From assembly GCA_964513565.1 (NCBI GenBank), contig CAZENE010000023.1, forward strand, positions 1 to 53,282: a stretch of DNA of 53,282 bases. The letters run 5' to 3'. Below, piece by piece: positions 8,545 through 17,622 of this stretch; positions within the stretch are counted from its first letter, which is position 1, and each line of letters opens with the position of its first letter. Origin of the DNA: Delta-02 sp964513565. GTDB taxonomy: Bacteria > Desulfobacterota > Syntrophorhabdia > Syntrophorhabdales > Syntrophorhabdaceae. The notes below the pieces were generated by a model. That model saw only the letters and a program-made list of their open reading frames with translations, had not been told where the DNA came from and ran no database searches. Made by a program: the position numbers and the translations under genes.

Positions 8545-10253
8545 AGGCGTCGGTTGATGAGCTTCTCCAGAAGGTCAACATAATCGACGTTGTATCCCAG
8601 TACGTTAAATTGAGGAAGGCTGGCAAGGATTTCATGGGCCTGTGTCCCTTCCACAGGGAAAAAACCCCCTCATTTACAGTCAGCACCGAAAAACAAATCT
8701 TTTATTGCTTTGGCTGCAGAGAAGGCGGCAATGCAATTACTTTTATAATGAAATACGAGAACCTTACCTTTGTCGAAGCGATCGAACACCTTGGGCGCCA
8801 GTACGGGATAGAGGTCGGAAGGAAGGGCGACCGCAAGAAAAAGGGTCATTACGACGCCCTGGAGACGCTGTGTGAATATTACCGGAAGGGGCTAAGAACC
8901 ACAGCTCTCGCCCGTGAATACTGCGAAAAACGGGGTATTTCCGGCGATCTCATGGAAGAATTCAGGCTCGGTTACAGTCCCCGTTCACGAGGGGGCCTCA
9001 AAGCGGCCCTTGATCATACGGGAATGCCTGTTGACATTTTCCTCTCAACAGGCATTGTCAGGCGCAACGAAAACCAATTTTACGATATGTTCGGGGGAAG
9101 GCTCGTCATCCCTATAATCGATGTTAACAAAAGGGTCATCGGATTCGGCGGAAGGACGCTTGACAGGGATGGAATGCCGAAATATGTAAATTCTCCCGAA
9201 TCGACGGTATTTTCAAAGCGCAACGCACTGTTCGGCATTGACCGGACAAAAAAACATATTACGCAACAGGACGAGGTTTTCATTGTTGAGGGGTATTTTG
9301 ACCTGATCTCCCTTTATCGTGCAGGCGTCAAAAATGCTGTGTCGACCCTCGGCACATCGGTCACTGAAGGGCAGATAAGCAAATTACGTAATTATACCGA
9401 AAACATAACTCTCATGTTGGACGGCGACCCCGCAGGGATAAAAAGCGCCCTGAGGCTTATCGGCCTTTTCGCGGAGATGGATATTAACGGCATGATGGTG
9501 CTTTTGCCCGAAGGGCACGACCCTGACAGTTTTGTGCGGGAGATGGGGGCCGGTGCATTGTCGGAAATAGTGAAAAGGAAAAAACCTGTCCTCGATTTTT
9601 ATTTCGATCATTATTCGGGAAAGCAGCCGATGACGGCCATTCAGGCGAAGCAGGTATTTATAAGACAGGTATTGCCCTTTATTGGGGCGATCAAAGATGG
9701 GCTCAAGAGGCAGCTGTATATAAAACGCCTCTCCGAGCTAACAGGAATAGACGAGGAGCATTTCGCTCCCCGGAGGACATATGAAGCGGTTACCGGGACG
9801 CAAAAAGCAGGTGCGGCTAAAGCCGTCATTGAAAAAAAAGTGATCAACGCCTGCATTTCCTGTCCCGAATTGCTTCACTACTTTCATGGGAAGGAGGTAT
9901 TAAATTATATTAAAGACCCGGATATCCGGGAAGTAATGACAAAGATGGTCGCATGCTTCGAGCGGGATAACGAGCTTAATGTGCGGGATTTTATTGAAAT
10001 ACTCGAGAAGGAGGACTTAAAAAGTCTTGTCCTTGACGCGGCGTTTGATAGGGTCCCTGAAAGTTCCGATGGGCCCGAAAAGGTGGTCATGGATTACTTC
10101 AGGCATATTGAACGCCAGTATTTCAGGGAAAAATCAAAAGGCATCACGGAGAAGCTTGCCGAAGCGGAAGGCAAGGGGGACGCGGCGGCTGTTACAGAGC
10201 TCCTGGAACAAAAGAAGCAGGTATTGACGCATATAAAAAATAATTTTTTATAG
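8541..10253 (+). CDS. dnaG: DNA primase DnaG
   Basis: Synthesises RNA primers at the replication fork. 570 residues. The CHC2 zinc-binding domain has ligands C35, H38, C56 and C59 (CPFH...CFGC). The RNA polymerase core follows, with FGGRTLDRDGMPKY, a TOPRIM domain starting at EVFIVEGYFD (about residue 246) and the metal-binding LMLDGDPAG (about 293). The C-terminal ~150 residues are the helical DnaB-interaction domain. Start overlaps mutS2 by four bases; rpoD follows ten bases after the stop. Confidence 0.97.
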   Translation: MKASVDELLQKVNIIDVVSQYVKLRKAGKDFMGLCPFHREKTPSFTVSTEKQIFYCFGCREGGNAITFIMKYENLTFVEAIEHLGRQYGIEVGRKGDRKKKGHYDALETLCEYYRKGLRTTALAREYCEKRGISGDLMEEFRLGYSPRSRGGLKAALDHTGMPVDIFLSTGIVRRNENQFYDMFGGRLVIPIIDVNKRVIGFGGRTLDRDGMPKYVNSPESTVFSKRNALFGIDRTKKHITQQDEVFIVEGYFDLISLYRAGVKNAVSTLGTSVTEGQISKLRNYTENITLMLDGDPAGIKSALRLIGLFAEMDINGMMVLLPEGHDPDSFVREMGAGALSEIVKRKKPVLDFYFDHYSGKQPMTAIQAKQVFIRQVLPFIGAIKDGLKRQLYIKRLSELTGIDEEHFAPRRTYEAVTGTQKAGAAKAVIEKKVINACISCPELLHYFHGKEVLNYIKDPDIREVMTKMVACFERDNELNVRDFIEILEKEDLKSLVLDAAFDRVPESSDGPEKVVMDYFRHIERQYFREKSKGITEKLAEAEGKGDAAAVTELLEQKKQVLTHIKNNFL

Positions 10254-10263
10254 AGAGGTGGAC

Positions 10264-11802
10264 ATGCCTGAAAAAGTAAGGAGATTTTATCCTTATGAAG
10301 AGAATCTCGAGAACAGGGAACTGTACACATTCATATCTCGGGGGGAAAAGCCGAGCAATCTTCTGGAAGATATCGATCTTTTCGAGATCGAGCACCAGGA
10401 GGCGGTTGACGGCAGGGAAAACGTTGAGTCCGAGGAGGTGCTGGAGGGGGGCCTCGAGGAGGTATATGATGACGATCTGATCAATCCGATCCGTCATTAT
10501 ATAAAAGAAATGGGCAGCATGGCACTCCTTACCCGGGAGGGTGAGAAAGAGATCGCCCGCCTTATGGAAGAGGCGAAGGAGGAGATCAAACAGGTCCTCC
10601 TGTCTTTCCCCGGCACCGTGAAAGAACTGCTGAACGCATTGATGGCGCTCAAGACCTCAAAGACGGCCGTGAAAGACATTACGGTTGAAGCCGACGACGA
10701 AGAGGAAGGGGACACCGAGCTCGAATTCCAGAGAGAGCGGGTGACTTCACTGCTTGAAAGACTCAAAGATGAGCATTCCAAGCTGAAGGATGCCAAAAAA
10801 GAGGGCCATAGCAGAGAAATACAGAAGATAATCACGGAGATCAATCTCAGCAAGAAGATCACCGAGAAGATAATCCTGCGCATGAGGCGCTACGTTGACC
10901 GCATTGAAAAGATCGAGTCAGAGATAGCCCGCTACAAGAAATTGAAAGAAACCGGGAACAAGCGGCATCTCCAGGCTTTGATGAACAGAAAGGCCAGGCT
11001 CGAGGATGAGATCGGAATATCTTCCAAGGCCTTGAGGCAGTCGCTGAAGCGCATAGAAAAGGCTGAGAGCGACTTCGCCGGCGCCAAGAACGAGCTTGTT
11101 AAGGCAAACCTGAGGCTTGTTGTCAGCATCGCAAAAAGGTACATAAACAGGGGATTGTCGCTTCTCGACCTGATCCAGGAAGGCAATATCGGGCTCATGA
11201 AAGCGGTAGATCGCTTTGAGTACAAGCGTGGTTATAAATTCAGCACCTACGCGACATGGTGGATACGCCAGTCCATCACGCGTGCGATTGCCGATCAGGC
11301 GAGGACGATACGCATCCCGGTCCATATGATCGAAACCATCAACAAGATCATCCGGGTGTCCCGGGGGCTCGTTCAGGAGCTCGGACGGGAGCCGTACCCG
11401 GACGAAATAGCGGAGAGGATCGGGTTTTCATCGGAAAAGGTCAGGCGTGTCCTGAGGATAACAAAAGAGCCCATATCGCTTGAAACCCCGATCAACGATG
11501 ATGAAGACACGCATCTGGCAGACTTTATAGAGGACAAGAATATCCTGACACCGCAGGAATCGGCCATATACGACGATCTTGTCACAAATCTCAACAGCAT
11601 TCTCTCGACATTGTCGCCGAGGGAAGAGAGGGTCGTCCGGATGAGGTTCGGCTTGGGCGAAAGACAGGACCATACACTCGAAGAAGTCGGGCAGGTCTTC
11701 GAGGTGACCCGGGAGAGAATACGCCAGATCGAGGCAAAGGCGCTCAAGAAATTGCGGCATCCGATGAGGGCGAAATTGCTGCGGTCCTTTGTCGACATGT
11801 GA
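10264..11802 (+). CDS. rpoD: RNA polymerase primary sigma factor RpoD (sigma-70)
   Basis: 512 residues from the ATG at 10264, which follows GAGAGGTG; a GTG two codons earlier is possible. Region 1.2 (NPIRHYIKEMGSMALLTREGE) begins near residue 78; a charged non-conserved region spans about 120-270; region 2 includes NLRLVVSIAKRY, LLDLIQEGNIGLMKAVDRFEY and the -10 reading segment YKFSTYATWWIRQSITRAI; region 4 ends with LEEVGQVFEVTRERIRQIEAKALKKLRHP, the -35 reading helix-turn-helix. Last gene of the operon with rpsU and dnaG. Confidence 0.98.
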   Translation: MPEKVRRFYPYEENLENRELYTFISRGEKPSNLLEDIDLFEIEHQEAVDGRENVESEEVLEGGLEEVYDDDLINPIRHYIKEMGSMALLTREGEKEIARLMEEAKEEIKQVLLSFPGTVKELLNALMALKTSKTAVKDITVEADDEEEGDTELEFQRERVTSLLERLKDEHSKLKDAKKEGHSREIQKIITEINLSKKITEKIILRMRRYVDRIEKIESEIARYKKLKETGNKRHLQALMNRKARLEDEIGISSKALRQSLKRIEKAESDFAGAKNELVKANLRLVVSIAKRYINRGLSLLDLIQEGNIGLMKAVDRFEYKRGYKFSTYATWWIRQSITRAIADQARTIRIPVHMIETINKIIRVSRGLVQELGREPYPDEIAERIGFSSEKVRRVLRITKEPISLETPINDDEDTHLADFIEDKNILTPQESAIYDDLVTNLNSILSTLSPREERVVRMRFGLGERQDHTLEEVGQVFEVTRERIRQIEAKALKKLRHPMRAKLLRSFVDM

Positions 11803-11875
11803 GAGGCGATCTCTCAAAACAAAAAACCAATAAGTTCAAGAAGTAGTGTCAACTGACGGGCCCTGTTGTTTTTCC

Positions 11876-11904
11876 TTGACAAAAGGGGCACGGTAAAATA
11901 ATTT
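11876..11904 (+). promoter_or_regulatory. Promoter of the fixABCX operon
   Basis: TTGACA (11876-11881) with TAATTT (11899-11904) 17 bp downstream; the -35 is perfect, the -10 weak. The leader to the etfB start is about 150 bases. Confidence 0.45.
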
Positions 11905-12058
11905 ATGCAAAATTTCGAATCGGGTTTTTTTGAAGATAAATTCAGGATAAATAAGGGTTTTTCCATTTGTCTGCAATGTAACCGGTTCTTCCTGCCTTAA
12001 GGCCGGTCATCATATTTGGTAGGGTTGATCCTTTCAGGAACAAAGGAGGCTTGGAGAC

Positions 12059-12850
12059 GTGAATGTTCTGGTGTTCATTAAACAGGTTGCGGATGCGGAA
12101 GCACGGATAATTATAAGCTCCGATCAGAAAAGTCTGGAAATTGAAAATAAATATACCGTCAATTTTTTCGATGAATTTGCCGTCGAGGAAGCGCTGCGCA
12201 TAAAAGAGGCACTGAAGGATGCAAAGATCACTGTATGCACCTTTGCGCCTCAGAGGGCGACGGAAGCCTTGAGGACGGCGATAGCCATGGGTGCGGATAA
12301 CGCTGTTCGTATCGACAGTTCGCAATATGAAACGGATGACCCGCTAATAATTGCCCGGATTTTGGCGGCATACGCAAGGAAGCAAGGGTTCGACCTTATT
12401 TTGTGCGGACGCCAGGCCATGGACGATGAGAGTGCCAGTGTGGGTGCGATGATCGCCGAGTTTCTTGAGATCCCTCATATCAGCCAGATAAGCGGTTTGA
12501 AAATGCTCGATCATGGCAGGGCTGGGATAGAGTATGAAATAGAAGGCGGCAAAAGAGTCTCGGAAGTGGCCCTGCCGGCGCTTTTTACGACGCAGAAAGG
12601 CCTTAACGAACCACGGGTGCCGCTGATCACGGGTGTCATGAAAGCCATGAAGACCGAGATCGCGGTGCTTGATCCCGCCTCGCTCGATACACCGTTTGGC
12701 CCGATAGATAACGGATCGTCGAAGGTCCGGGTGCTTTCATACGAGTTGCCTGCAAAGAGACCTTCAGTACGCATCATCGATGGGGAAACAGCCGGGGAAA
12801 AAGCGAAGGGCCTTGTGCGGCTACTTAAAGACGAAGCGAAGGTTCTGTAA
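12059..12850 (+). CDS. fixA: Electron transfer flavoprotein beta subunit (FixA/EtfB)
   Basis: Small subunit of an ETF heterodimer that shuttles electrons between dehydrogenases and a quinone or ferredoxin acceptor. 263 residues. It starts with GTG preceded by AAAGGAGG at nine bases, giving MNVLVFIKQVADAEARI, the standard N terminus. FFDEFAVEEALRIKE, AIAMGADNAVRID and LILCGRQAMDDESASVGAMIAEFL are family signatures for nucleotide/FAD contacts. First gene of a four-gene FixABCX cluster; whether the ETF bifurcates electrons cannot be settled from sequence alone. Confidence 0.95.
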   Translation: MNVLVFIKQVADAEARIIISSDQKSLEIENKYTVNFFDEFAVEEALRIKEALKDAKITVCTFAPQRATEALRTAIAMGADNAVRIDSSQYETDDPLIIARILAAYARKQGFDLILCGRQAMDDESASVGAMIAEFLEIPHISQISGLKMLDHGRAGIEYEIEGGKRVSEVALPALFTTQKGLNEPRVPLITGVMKAMKTEIAVLDPASLDTPFGPIDNGSSKVRVLSYELPAKRPSVRIIDGETAGEKAKGLVRLLKDEAKVL

Positions 12851-12864
12851 GGAGGAGGGTTCGT

Positions 12865-13845
12865 ATGAGCAAGGATGTTCTGGTATTTGTCGAGTGTAAA
12901 GATTCGATGCCGAGAAAGGCGTCGCTGGAACTGCTGTCCGCCGGAAGGCAAATCGCTGAGAAATTTTCCTCCAGCCTTCTCGCGATACTGATCGGGTCGG
13001 GCGTTAACCGAGCGGCTGAGGCAGTGAGCGGATTTTGCGATAAAACTGTAGTTGTTGATGACGGGGAACTTTCTGATTACGGCTGGGATACCACAAGCTC
13101 CGTTATGCAGCAGGTATTGAAAAAATATGGTCCGACGATCGTTCTCGGCACATCGTCGATAACAAGCAAAGACCTTTTTCCACGTCTTGCCGCACGCCTT
13201 GATGCAGCCATGGTCTCCGAAGCCGTTGGATATGATCTCAATGGCGACGGTTTGAAGATCAAAAAGCCCCTTTATGGAGGCAAGGTGTTATCGTGGATCG
13301 CTCCTCGGGCGGATTCTATGGTCTTCGTGACATTCAGGCCGAACTCCTTCGCTGTAAATGAACCGGGCCAGAAGGGTGAGATTATCGAGGAACAAATGAA
13401 TATTGAGAAAAATCCCGCTATTGAAGTGATCTCATCAGAGAAGACCAAGTCGAAAAAGGTAGATCTCCAGGAGGCTGACTTTATCATCTGTGGTGGTAGA
13501 GGTATGAAAGCCGCCGAGCATTTTTCTCTTCTGGAGGATATCGGAGAACTCATGGGAGGCCGGGTCGGGGCGTCACGGACTGTTGTAGACAGCAAGTGGA
13601 GAGAATATGACGACCAGATCGGGAAAAGCGGTAAGACAGTATCCCCGAAAATATATATAGGCTGCGGTGTATCGGGAGCCCTTCATCACATTATGGGCAT
13701 GGATACATCGAAAGTAATAGTGGCCATCAATAAAGACCCGAATGCCCCTATTTTTCAGTATGCCGATTACGGCATCGTTGACGACGTTTTTGAAGTGCTT
13801 CCCGTTTTAAAGGATGAATTGAAAAAAGTGCGAGAAAATTCCTGA
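12865..13845 (+). CDS. fixB: Electron transfer flavoprotein alpha subunit (FixB/EtfA)
   Basis: Large ETF subunit, 326 residues, binding FAD in the C-terminal domain. Signatures are ICGGRGMKAAEHF, GGRVGASRTVVDSKW, QIGKSGKTVSPKIYIGCGVSGALHHIMGM and VAINKDPNAPIFQYADYGIV, all in the expected order from about residue 210. Preceded by AAGGAGGAGGG. It follows etfB by 14 bases and precedes fixC by 2 bases. Confidence 0.96.
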   Translation: MSKDVLVFVECKDSMPRKASLELLSAGRQIAEKFSSSLLAILIGSGVNRAAEAVSGFCDKTVVVDDGELSDYGWDTTSSVMQQVLKKYGPTIVLGTSSITSKDLFPRLAARLDAAMVSEAVGYDLNGDGLKIKKPLYGGKVLSWIAPRADSMVFVTFRPNSFAVNEPGQKGEIIEEQMNIEKNPAIEVISSEKTKSKKVDLQEADFIICGGRGMKAAEHFSLLEDIGELMGGRVGASRTVVDSKWREYDDQIGKSGKTVSPKIYIGCGVSGALHHIMGMDTSKVIVAINKDPNAPIFQYADYGIVDDVFEVLPVLKDELKKVRENS

Positions 13846-13847
13846 TT

Positions 13848-15137
13848 ATGGATAAAATGGATGCCGTTATAGTAGGGGCAGGTCTCGCCGGTCTTTCCTG
13901 CGCCTATGTGCTCGCTGATCACGGACTGCAGGTGATCGTCGTCGAGCGCGGCGATTTTGCCGGCAGCAAGAATGTAACCGGCGGCAGACTCTATCTGAAG
14001 CCGATAAAAGGTCTGGCAGGGGATATGCTTGATGCTGCCCCGTTCGAACGCAAAGTGGTCCGCGAACGGTTCAGTCTCCTCGGTGCCTCAAACTCGATAA
14101 GCATAGACCACACTTCCGATAAATTCAGAAATGACGAGCACAGCTATACAGTCTTAAGGGCCCGCCTGGACAAATGGCTTTCCGACAGGCTCATGGCGAA
14201 GGGTGTTTTCGTGATACCAAAATACCGGGTCGACGACCTTTTGTGGGACAAGGGGGGAATTTCCGGCATAAAGGCGGGAACGGAAGAGATCCCGGCTCAC
14301 GTCGTTGTCGCCTGTGATGGCGTTCTGTCTTTCATGGCACAGAAAGCGGGCCTTAAACCGGCTTTTTCACCAAAAGTGTTCGCCGTCGGCATGAAGGAGA
14401 CACTTGCCCTGCCTGAGGAAAAGATAAACGACCGCTTCAATGTCAATACAGGGGAAGGTGCGGCGCACCTGTTCATCGGGGATGCCACTAAAGGAATGTT
14501 CGGGGGAGGGTTCCTCTATACGAATAAGGACACAGTGTCCCTCGGGATCGTTGCCGGCATTGGCGCCATGATGGACAGAAAGCCGACAATCGATGCCTCG
14601 ACGCTTCTCGACATGTTCAAGGAGCGTTATGAAATGCGCACAATTCTCGAGGGCGCCAGGATCGTGGAATATTCGGCCCATGTCATACCGGAGGCCGGAT
14701 ATACGGGCAAAGGAAAGCTTTATCGAAATGGTATACTTCTGGCCGGGGACGCCGCCGGGCTTGCCCTTAACATGGGCATCACAGTGCGAGGTATGGAGTT
14801 CGCGATAGCCTCCGGGATATGCGCCGCGCAAACGATCATCGAAGCAAGGAAAACGGGCCACTTCACCGAATCCGCGCTATCCGGCTATACGCAACGGCTC
14901 AAAAATTCGTTTGTCCTGAAGGACCTTGAAGCGGCAAAGAATATGCCGGGCTATCTCGAAAACGAATCCCTGTTTTCATATTACCCGCAGACTTTCTCGG
15001 ATCTTCTCGAAAGGATAATGTGGTTCGGCGAGAACCCGAAGGAGCGCCTCGGGAAGACAGTGTGGGATGGATTGAAGACATCGGGAATACTGAGCATGAA
15101 AAGACTGCTTGAGTTTTATCGCTTAAAAAATATTTAG
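13848..15137 (+). CDS. fixC: Electron transfer flavoprotein-quinone oxidoreductase FixC
   Basis: FAD-dependent oxidoreductase passing electrons from the FixAB ETF to quinone. 429 residues. The N-terminal dinucleotide motif DAVIVGAGLAGLSCAYVLADHG is followed by VVERGDFAGSKNVTGGRLY, typical of ETF-QO/FixC and geranylgeranyl-reductase-type flavoproteins. A second FAD-contact motif GILLAGDAAGLALNMGITVRGME lies near residue 302. No transmembrane helix is obvious, so membrane contact would be peripheral. Starts two bases after fixB and is followed at 13 bases by fixX. Confidence 0.95.
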   Translation: MDKMDAVIVGAGLAGLSCAYVLADHGLQVIVVERGDFAGSKNVTGGRLYLKPIKGLAGDMLDAAPFERKVVRERFSLLGASNSISIDHTSDKFRNDEHSYTVLRARLDKWLSDRLMAKGVFVIPKYRVDDLLWDKGGISGIKAGTEEIPAHVVVACDGVLSFMAQKAGLKPAFSPKVFAVGMKETLALPEEKINDRFNVNTGEGAAHLFIGDATKGMFGGGFLYTNKDTVSLGIVAGIGAMMDRKPTIDASTLLDMFKERYEMRTILEGARIVEYSAHVIPEAGYTGKGKLYRNGILLAGDAAGLALNMGITVRGMEFAIASGICAAQTIIEARKTGHFTESALSGYTQRLKNSFVLKDLEAAKNMPGYLENESLFSYYPQTFSDLLERIMWFGENPKERLGKTVWDGLKTSGILSMKRLLEFYRLKNI

Positions 15138-15150
15138 ACGGGTATAATCG

Positions 15151-15429
15151 ATGAAAATAGATGAAAAGCTTGCTCTCGATGCATTTAAGACAGACAAAGA
15201 AAGCCATATCATTGTTGATCACGCTATATGCCGGTCAAAATGTACAACAAAGCACTGCCTCATGATATGCCCAGGTCACCTGTACACATTCAATGAAGAA
15301 GAGAACGAGATCGTAGTGGAATTTGCAGGTTGTCTCGAATGCGGGACCTGTATGATAGCCTGTCCGCACGGCGCGATCGCCTGGACATATCCTAGGGGGG
15401 ATTTCGGGGTGCAGTATAGGTATGGATGA
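15151..15429 (+). CDS. fixX: Ferredoxin-like protein FixX
   Basis: Iron-sulfur partner of FixC. 92 residues with DHAICRSKCTTKHCLMICP followed by GCLECGTCMIACPHGAI, the latter a clear [4Fe-4S] ferredoxin pattern, and the C-terminal W-x-Y-P-RG-FGVQYRYG common to FixX. Completes the fixABCX set. No nitrogen-fixation genes are in the window, so a role in carbon metabolism is more likely. Confidence 0.94.
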   Translation: MKIDEKLALDAFKTDKESHIIVDHAICRSKCTTKHCLMICPGHLYTFNEEENEIVVEFAGCLECGTCMIACPHGAIAWTYPRGDFGVQYRYG

Positions 15430-15446
15430 GGGCGTGAATTATAGAT

Positions 15447-15469
15447 CGTGAAACGTAAAATGTAAGAAA
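15447..15469 (+). repeat. Copy of AACGTAR heptad repeat
   Basis: The segment GAAACGTAAAATGTAAGAAA matches the sequence at 2937-2956 in all but about two positions. Intergenic, between fixX and the transposase relic. Confidence 0.5.
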
Positions 15470-15497
15470 GGTATGATCCGGATACATAGGTAACACT

Positions 15498-15761
15498 TTA
15501 TTCCGGGTTCATACTACCCCGCCTGTTATATATCTGCCTCAAGGGCAGTCTCTCAATGATATCCCCGATCCTCAGGTTGTCTTCCATGAACCGTCCTATC
15601 AGTAGTTCGCAGAAGTATACATCATACACGCCGTCGCCTCTTTGCTCAAGGCCAATATATTCCCCCGCAAGGGCACGACTTACAAAGACGAACTCGTTCT
15701 TCCACCGGATGCAGGAGTTATTGCCGCTCACGCGGCGCACCTGGAAGTGCAGAGGATAGTC
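15498..15761 (-). pseudogene. C-terminal relic of an integrase-core transposase
   Basis: On the minus strand, about 87 codons resemble the tail of DDE/integrase-core transposases: FQVRRVSGNNSCIRWKNEF, VFVSRALAGEYIGLEQ and GDGVYDVYFCELLIGRFMEDN. This is the region after the catalytic core in IS481-like elements. The same frame upstream to 15935 has no transposase similarity that I can see, and no catalytic DDE core, terminal inverted repeats or target duplication is visible. Most likely the remnant of an insertion sequence that otherwise has been deleted. Confidence 0.65.
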
Positions 15762-15928
15762 GAAGTGTCCCAATTTCCCGGGTATCTTCCTCGGGGATGA
15801 GGCGCCGGAATGACGAAGAAATTGAGAGACCATCTCTTGACCCGGAATCCATAGTATTTGCTGCCTGTTCAAAAGAACGCCTTGTACTCTCACGCCTTGC
15901 TGTTTCTTATACTGTCCAAATATTTTTC

Positions 15929-15956
15929 TTGACAATCTATTTATACTGTATAACTA
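15929..15956 (+). promoter_or_regulatory. Promoter of the HTH-cyclase gene
   Basis: Perfect TTGACA (15929-15934) with TAACTA (15951-15956) at 16 bp; TATAAC at 15949 with a 14-bp spacer is an alternative. Located ~45 bp upstream of the start codon. Confidence 0.45.
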
Positions 15957-16000
15957 TGTAAATTGTATCAAAAGCGCAGGGTTAATGGGGGTTTGTTGGG

Positions 16001-17551
16001 ATGGAGGAATTTAACGGACACAAATGGATAGACAGCAAAGAACTTCTCAAGAGATCGGAAATATCACGGGCTACCCTTAATAATTACATAAAGCGGGGCA
16101 TCATCCCAAAGCCGCTGGTGAAGAACGCAACAAGAAGCCTGAAAGGCACGAAGAAGATTGGCTACTTCCCTGAAACTGTCTTAGACACTATAATGAAGGT
16201 CAAGACACTTAAAGAAAAAGGCAAAGCCATGGACGCGATAGCGCAGGAAATGGGGCCGACCGTCTATAGTGGTCCGGACCGCCGCAGCTTCGCACTCCCC
16301 GGCGAAAAGGGATACCGTCCTATACAAATGACGGGTAATAGCCTGAACCTGACCCTGGATGACATTGGAACACCTGCATATCTCTTAAATTATGAATTCG
16401 AGATAGAATGGGCAAACGAGCCTGCGGAGGATATCGTCTTCGGCAAGCCGATACGGTCGATCCGGGATGTCGAATTGAGAAATGTGTTTCGCCTTTTCCT
16501 GAGCTGGGAATTCAACCATTTTGTAAAGAACTGGGAAGAGATCGTTGAGTACCACATGAGCTTCTACAGAATGAGAATTGAAAAAGACCAGCTGGGAAAA
16601 ATGTACACAGGGATGTCCGGGAGAGAAACACAGTACCTTGAAGGGGTCTATGACCGCGCGGACAGGGTGCACCCGCAGAAGATCTATCGCCATGAACTGG
16701 ATATTGAAGGAACCAACGGATCGATGGACAAATATATCGTCTATACCACATTCTTCCGGGAAGGGATGTTCTTTCTTTATCAGAAAGCGGAAAAGATGCA
16801 ATCAGGGATCACCGAATTTCTGTCAGACCGCGAGACAGTGGTCCGGGACCTGCTTCAGCAGAGACTTCCGACCCTAGTTTCGTTCAGCGTTCTTGTGGCC
16901 GATCTGCAAAATTCGGTGCGCATATGCGCCGAGCTTCCGCCGGAGGAATATTTCGAATTGATCAACAGTATGTGGAAGATCCTGGAAGAATCGTTCAAGA
17001 TGTTTCATGGAATATACGGAAAAAGGATCGGGGATGGGGTAGTATATTATTTTCTTAAAAAACAGGATCCCGGTTACCTGATGAACGCAATAAACTGTGC
17101 CCTTTCGATCAGGGAAAAAATGGCGGATTTTTCGGCGGAATGGAAGGCCCGCAAACGGTGGCTCAATGATCTTCATCTCAATATGGGAATAAACGAGGGA
17201 CAGGAGTATTTCAGCACTACCACCCCTTCATCGACAAATATTGAATTTACGGCACTGGGTGATACGATAAATTATGCATCCCGTCTATCGAACCTCGCCC
17301 GGTTCGGGACGATCCTGACAACGAAAAATGTCATAAACCATTTAAACAATGGCGAGCGTGATGCCATACGTTACGGCATCAGGAAAAAACTGGAAGAAAG
17401 GGAAATTTTCGTGGAAAACGTGTTTTCCCGTGTCGACGACCTCCTCAAGGATAACGACACGTGGCGGCAGCGTTTTATCGATATTGCAACACTGCCCGTC
17501 GCAGAAATTGCCGAATCGAAACCAATAGCCCCGAAAAAAGCGCAGTCCTGA
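16001..17551 (+). CDS. HTH / PAS-like sensor / class III nucleotidyl cyclase fusion
   Basis: 516 residues with an unusual layout. Residues 8-75 look like a MerR-type winged helix-turn-helix (IDSKELLKRSEISRATLNNYIKRGIIP). Residues 120-200 (AYLLNYEFEIEWANEPAEDI, LFLSWEFNHFVKNWEEIVEYH) resemble a PAS-fold sensor of the MmyB ligand-binding type. Residues 293-450 are a class III cyclase: metal-binding Asp301 (LVADLQNS) and Asp345 (KRIGDGVV), substrate Lys341 and Asp421, and transition-state Asn424/Arg428 (GDTINYASRLS). All catalytic residues appear present and the base-specifying pair favours ATP. Family assignments by eye; the sensor assignment is the least sure. Monocistronic with its own promoter and a hairpin downstream. 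Confidence 0.85.
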   Translation: MEEFNGHKWIDSKELLKRSEISRATLNNYIKRGIIPKPLVKNATRSLKGTKKIGYFPETVLDTIMKVKTLKEKGKAMDAIAQEMGPTVYSGPDRRSFALPGEKGYRPIQMTGNSLNLTLDDIGTPAYLLNYEFEIEWANEPAEDIVFGKPIRSIRDVELRNVFRLFLSWEFNHFVKNWEEIVEYHMSFYRMRIEKDQLGKMYTGMSGRETQYLEGVYDRADRVHPQKIYRHELDIEGTNGSMDKYIVYTTFFREGMFFLYQKAEKMQSGITEFLSDRETVVRDLLQQRLPTLVSFSVLVADLQNSVRICAELPPEEYFELINSMWKILEESFKMFHGIYGKRIGDGVVYYFLKKQDPGYLMNAINCALSIREKMADFSAEWKARKRWLNDLHLNMGINEGQEYFSTTTPSSTNIEFTALGDTINYASRLSNLARFGTILTTKNVINHLNNGERDAIRYGIRKKLEEREIFVENVFSRVDDLLKDNDTWRQRFIDIATLPVAEIAESKPIAPKKAQS

Positions 17552-17591
17552 GATTCCGGGAGCTTTTTTTGCCTGAAACATGAAATATGAA

Positions 17592-17621
17592 AAGGCCCCG
17601 CGGGGGCCTTATATTATTTTC
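17592..17621 (+). terminator. Hairpin terminator after the cyclase gene
   Basis: AAGGCCCC (17592-17599), loop GCG, GGGGCCTT (17603-17610), followed by an AT-rich tract. It also sits just 13 bases before the ATG of the ABC ATPase gene, so it could influence that gene's translation. Confidence 0.5.
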
Positions 17622-17622
17622 T

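Noticed and set aside
11803..11818. GAGAG/CTCTC hairpin after rpoD as terminator
   Set aside because: Only five base pairs and no T run; too weak to call.
15762..15935. N-terminal part of the frame containing the transposase relic
   Set aside because: The residues have no transposase resemblance and look like random intergenic translation.
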